NCBI GenBank assembly: GCA_016219445.1
Contig: JACRNA010000019.1
Coordinates: forward strand, 1 to 41,106
Direction of reading: 5' to 3'
DNA length: 41,106 nt
From: Candidatus Amesbacteria bacterium
GTDB taxonomy: Bacteria; Patescibacteriota; Microgenomatia; CAZETR01; Amesbacteraceae
A program made the position numbers and the translations under genes. The notes under the pieces were generated by a model that saw only the letters and a list, made by a program, of their open reading frames with translations, made no database searches and was not told where the DNA came from. Below, in pieces: positions 38,495-41,106 of the stretch (its first letter is position 1; each line of letters starts with the position of its first letter).

Positions 38495-39844
38495 ATGAAA
38501 GACAATATTACAGTTATCAAAGCCCAAAATAAGTTTAAGCTGCCACAATTAAAATTGCCCGCTCCAAATCCGAAATTCCTGTTGGGAATGACGGCGATTC
38601 TAGCTATATTTTCTGTGATGACCGCAGGTCTACTTTATCGTCAACAGTCCAGTAGTTTTCAGTTTGTCGCCCGCAAAACCTCTGCAGCTACTACCCAAAC
38701 CATTTCTGATAATTTCAATGGGGCATCATTAAATACTGTTATGTGGGCTCCTGCCACAAACAATTCCGGAACAGCTACTTTGACAGGTGGAAATTTAGTA
38801 TTAAATATGCCAAGCAGTTCCGGTAATACTTTTAATAATATTCATACTATAAATACCTATACTGGCGACTTTACAGCAGAAGTTGATTTTATTTCCGTAA
38901 CTACCAATCCTGTTGCTTTAGTGGGGTCTCAAGAATTTAGCTTTGAAGTTTACGGTGCAAGTAACCAAGATGGGTTTATCCGTATCGCCAGATTTTCAGA
39001 TGGAAATTTAAATTCTTGGTCAAAGATTCCGGGATCAAATTCCATCATGGGTACTAATATTGCTGTCCCAGCGAGCCAAAATATACGGGTGAGAATTACT
39101 CGTGTTGGTAATATTGCCCAAACTTATTACAATCTAAACGATGGACAGGGGTTTAGATTACATTCATCATTTACAAATACATTTCTAGGTGACGGATTAT
39201 TGGAAATGTTTGATTTGAATTGGCAGACATTTCCAGAAGTAACAGGAACATTTGACAATTTTAATGCTCAGGTGAACTTGGTGGGAGCGCCGACACCGGT
39301 ACCTGGAACAAATGCTGCTTGCCAGACATTTTTCAATGTCCTGCCATTGTCAGCAACACCTACTCCATTCCCGACCCCCACTCCCACACCGACACCGACC
39401 CCCACTCCCACACCGACTCCGGTTGGGGCAAGTCCGACTCCGACACCTACTCCCGTCACAGGATGTAATTATGCGTGTACAAATAACGCTGATTGTCCAT
39501 CTACTTTGTTTTGTTACCAAGGGGCTTGCAGAAATGCATCGTGCTCGACTGCTGCCAGCTGTATCTGTGGCGGACCCACACCCACACCAGTACCCACGAC
39601 TCCGCCATTCTGTGCCAGTACCTGTACGACCAACAGCGAATGTCCGTCAACTATGATTTGTTACACAGGATCATGTCGCAACCCATCATGTGTGACAGCC
39701 ACCAATTGTCTCTGTGCTGGAGCGACACCCAATCCTACACCCCTGACCAAGCTTACCCAAGCTGGATCAGTCGCAGGCACCTGGACCATCTCAATTGCCG
39801 GCATCATCATGGTAGCTCTCGGAGCATTGATGTTGGCTTTCTAG
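38495..39844 (+). CDS. Surface protein with Pro-Thr repeat linkers and Cys-rich repeats
   Basis: 449 residues from the ATG at 38495. The N-terminal anchor is about 28-48. A secreted LamG/concanavalin-like beta domain follows (about 65-265; ISDNFNGASLNTVMWAP, then FTAEVDFISV). A long Pro-Thr alternation (about 285-315) links to two copies of a Cys-rich repeat of the form C..AC..N..CPS...CY.G.CRN.SC, eight or more cysteines each, separated by another Pro-Thr stretch. A C-terminal membrane segment ends in MLAF. The Pro-Thr linkers are candidate O-mannosylation targets of the enzyme encoded directly downstream. Confidence 0.8.
   Translation: MKDNITVIKAQNKFKLPQLKLPAPNPKFLLGMTAILAIFSVMTAGLLYRQQSSSFQFVARKTSAATTQTISDNFNGASLNTVMWAPATNNSGTATLTGGNLVLNMPSSSGNTFNNIHTINTYTGDFTAEVDFISVTTNPVALVGSQEFSFEVYGASNQDGFIRIARFSDGNLNSWSKIPGSNSIMGTNIAVPASQNIRVRITRVGNIAQTYYNLNDGQGFRLHSSFTNTFLGDGLLEMFDLNWQTFPEVTGTFDNFNAQVNLVGAPTPVPGTNAACQTFFNVLPLSATPTPFPTPTPTPTPTPTPTPTPVGASPTPTPTPVTGCNYACTNNADCPSTLFCYQGACRNASCSTAASCICGGPTPTPVPTTPPFCASTCTTNSECPSTMICYTGSCRNPSCVTATNCLCAGATPNPTPLTKLTQAGSVAGTWTISIAGIIMVALGALMLAF
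39353..39451 (+). repeat. Pro-Thr codon repeat (CCN-ACN) in the surface protein
   Basis: Alternating CC(C/G/A) and AC(C/T/A) codons with a basic six-base period, such as CCCACTCCCACACCGAC, encode the Pro-Thr linker. A second shorter tract lies at 39575-39605. It is prone to slippage in units of six. Confidence 0.8.
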
Positions 39845-39850
39845 TAAAAT
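39845..39850 (+). promoter_or_regulatory. Possible -10 box of the mannosyltransferase gene
   Basis: TAAAAT immediately follows the previous stop codon and ends six bases before the ATG at 39857. No convincing -35 was seen. Confidence 0.3.
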
Positions 39851-39856
39851 AGTCCC

Positions 39857-40975
39857 ATGCTTGGATTGATCATTGCTTTTACTCTCATCACTAGACTTTG
39901 GAATCTACATTTACCCACTGAGTACTATTTTGACGAAGTTTACAATGCTTTTACTACTCAAGAGATTGTCAAAAATAATATCAAAGCTTATGAATGGTTT
40001 CACCCTTCACCTGTAGCCGGTACAGCTTATGGTTGGACTCACCCACCTTTGGCAAAGCTCATTTCAGCAATTGGTATTTTGCTATTTGGCGATAATAGTT
40101 TTGGTTGGCGGTTTTCTGGGGCTATTGCTGGAACAGCTGTTGTTTATCTGACTTATTTAATCGCCAAAGAAATAATTGACAAAAAATATGCCATGATAGC
40201 GGGATTTTTGGTTAGTCTCGATGGATTAGTTCTTGTCCAGTCACGGATAAACATGAATGACATCTATGCTTTATTCTTTATATTACTGGTATTTTATTTT
40301 TTTATCAAAAAACGGTTTTTATTATTGGCTATAGCCTTGGGTTTACTCTTGGCCACCAAATGGACCGGGCTTTATGCCATTGCGATTTTTGGATGGCGGA
40401 AAAATATCTTTGGAGTGCTAATTATTGTATTGGGAATTTACTTATTGTCTTACTCACATTATTTTTATCTGGGTGGAACCTGGCAAAATTTCATTGAACT
40501 TCAAAAACAAATGTGGTGGTACAATACCAATCTGACTGCCACTCACACCTACCAATCCTCCTGGTGGACTTGGCCTCTGGATCTTCGCTCCGTCTGGTAT
40601 TACGTCAATTATCAAAAAGATCAGATTGCCAATATCTATGCTTTGGGTAATCCGATAATTTTTTGGGCTGGAATACCGGCAATTTTATATACCCTTTATA
40701 AACGCAAATGGTTAATAGTCATTGGTTTCTTGGCTTTTTGGCTCCCCTGGGCTAGAGCTCCCCGCATAATGTTTCTTTATCATTATCTTCCCTCGATTCC
40801 ATTCTTGTGTCTCTCTATCTCTTATTCTCTATCTCAAATCAAGAATAAATATCTGACCATTGGGATTTGTGGCCTAGGTCTTGTGGCTTTTGTATATTTT
40901 TATCCACTTTGGACAGGTCTACCAGTACCCAAAGAATTTATTAATCAATATTTTTGGTTGCCGGGATGGAAATAA
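39857..40975 (+). CDS. PMT-family (GT39) protein O-mannosyltransferase
   Basis: Polytopic membrane glycosyltransferase, 372 residues, with about nine hydrophobic segments. The catalytic acidic pair is in YFDEVYNAF (D26, E27), followed by WTHPPLAKL (60-68), FGWRFSGAIAGT and SRINMNDIYALFF, all hallmarks of protein mannosyltransferases. It uses a polyprenyl-phosphate sugar donor on the outer face of the membrane to modify Ser/Thr. It is shorter than the typical 450-500 residues. Its neighbours encode three Ser/Thr/Pro-rich surface proteins, the likely acceptors. The stop overlaps the start of the next gene. Confidence 0.88.
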   Translation: MLGLIIAFTLITRLWNLHLPTEYYFDEVYNAFTTQEIVKNNIKAYEWFHPSPVAGTAYGWTHPPLAKLISAIGILLFGDNSFGWRFSGAIAGTAVVYLTYLIAKEIIDKKYAMIAGFLVSLDGLVLVQSRINMNDIYALFFILLVFYFFIKKRFLLLAIALGLLLATKWTGLYAIAIFGWRKNIFGVLIIVLGIYLLSYSHYFYLGGTWQNFIELQKQMWWYNTNLTATHTYQSSWWTWPLDLRSVWYYVNYQKDQIANIYALGNPIIFWAGIPAILYTLYKRKWLIVIGFLAFWLPWARAPRIMFLYHYLPSIPFLCLSISYSLSQIKNKYLTIGICGLGLVAFVYFYPLWTGLPVPKEFINQYFWLPGWK

Positions 40976-41106
40976 GCGCTATTGCCATCGTTATCTCGAC
41001 CATGGTTGCTACTTGGGCATCTTTTTTGGTTTCATTCCTATATAAAGACCTTCTCACCTGGCCGGCCATATTATCTTTTTATATTACTTTTTTAATCATA
41101 ATAAAA
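40966..41106 (+). CDS. N-terminus of a membrane protein (partial)
   Basis: Starts MEISAIAIVISTMVATWASF and stays open to the window edge (47 codons), almost entirely hydrophobic. It overlaps the mannosyltransferase by 10 bases. It may be a further glycosyltransferase or flippase of the same pathway, but too little is visible to assign it. Confidence 0.6.
   Translation, partial: MEISAIAIVISTMVATWASFLVSFLYKDLLTWPAILSFYITFLIIIK

Noticed and set aside
1-41106. tRNA, rRNA or CRISPR loci
   Set aside because: The few non-coding stretches were read on both strands and show no cloverleaf, rRNA-like or repeat-spacer pattern.

Overview
The window reads as a chromosomal segment of a Candidate Phyla Radiation (Patescibacteria) bacterium, most likely a Microgenomates-type lineage. 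The reasons are as follows. The spc cluster runs rpsE directly into rplO with a 4-base overlap, so rpmD (L30) is absent, which is a known CPR trait. Translation proteins are minimal: IF-2 starts at its G domain and DnaJ lacks a zinc finger. Low-complexity peptides such as IPNPKSQ repeats and PTPTPT linkers sit inside or between domains. TGA is used as a stop throughout, which argues against the recoded CPR lineages. No rRNA, tRNA or CRISPR array was seen.

Layout. Positions 1-3281: the start of secY (minus strand), preceded by an accessory block that has been placed between rplO and secY. The block holds a nuclease/AbiE-type toxin-antitoxin operon (minus) and an AAA/DUF4143 ATPase (plus). Positions 3278-12750: a compact minus-strand ribosomal superoperon read tuf-rpsJ-rplC-rplD-rplW-rplB-rpsS-rplV-rpsC-rplP-rpmC-rpsQ-rplN-rplX-rplE-rpsZ-rpsH-rplF-rplR-rpsE-rplO. 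A promoter plus an intrinsic terminator-like hairpin sits just before rplC. Positions 12799-15459: small accessory genes (DUF3105, DUF2283, a short DUF2000-like ORF, a second AAA/DUF4143 ATPase between two copies of one terminator, and an 81-residue orphan). Positions 15461-24543: fusA (minus), then dnaJ, nusA, infB, a degenerate DHH protein, rpsO and pnp (plus). Positions 24544-30148: a broken nuclease fragment, a small membrane protein, a Lon ATPase module without its protease, an RHH/PIN toxin-antitoxin pair, a family-4-type uracil-DNA glycosylase lacking iron-sulfur ligands, RNase J, and a REP-associated transposase flanked by its palindromes. Positions 30149-33819: lepA and murJ (minus), rpsT (plus). 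Positions 33828-41106: PilN/PilO-like proteins, three secreted or anchored surface proteins with Pro/Thr-rich linkers, a PMT-type mannosyltransferase, and the start of another membrane protein.

The recurring theme is promoter geometry. At least fifteen genes have a recognisable sigma70-type promoter whose -10 box ends only 5-12 bases before the start codon. That predicts leaderless or near-leaderless mRNAs across housekeeping and accessory genes alike. Two exceptions carry structured leaders: rplC (terminator hairpin) and the second ATPase (11-bp palindrome at the start site). A further promoter contains an AAC trinucleotide tract that makes the spacer exactly one unit too long, a possible phase switch. 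All functional assignments come from reading motifs; no database search was run.
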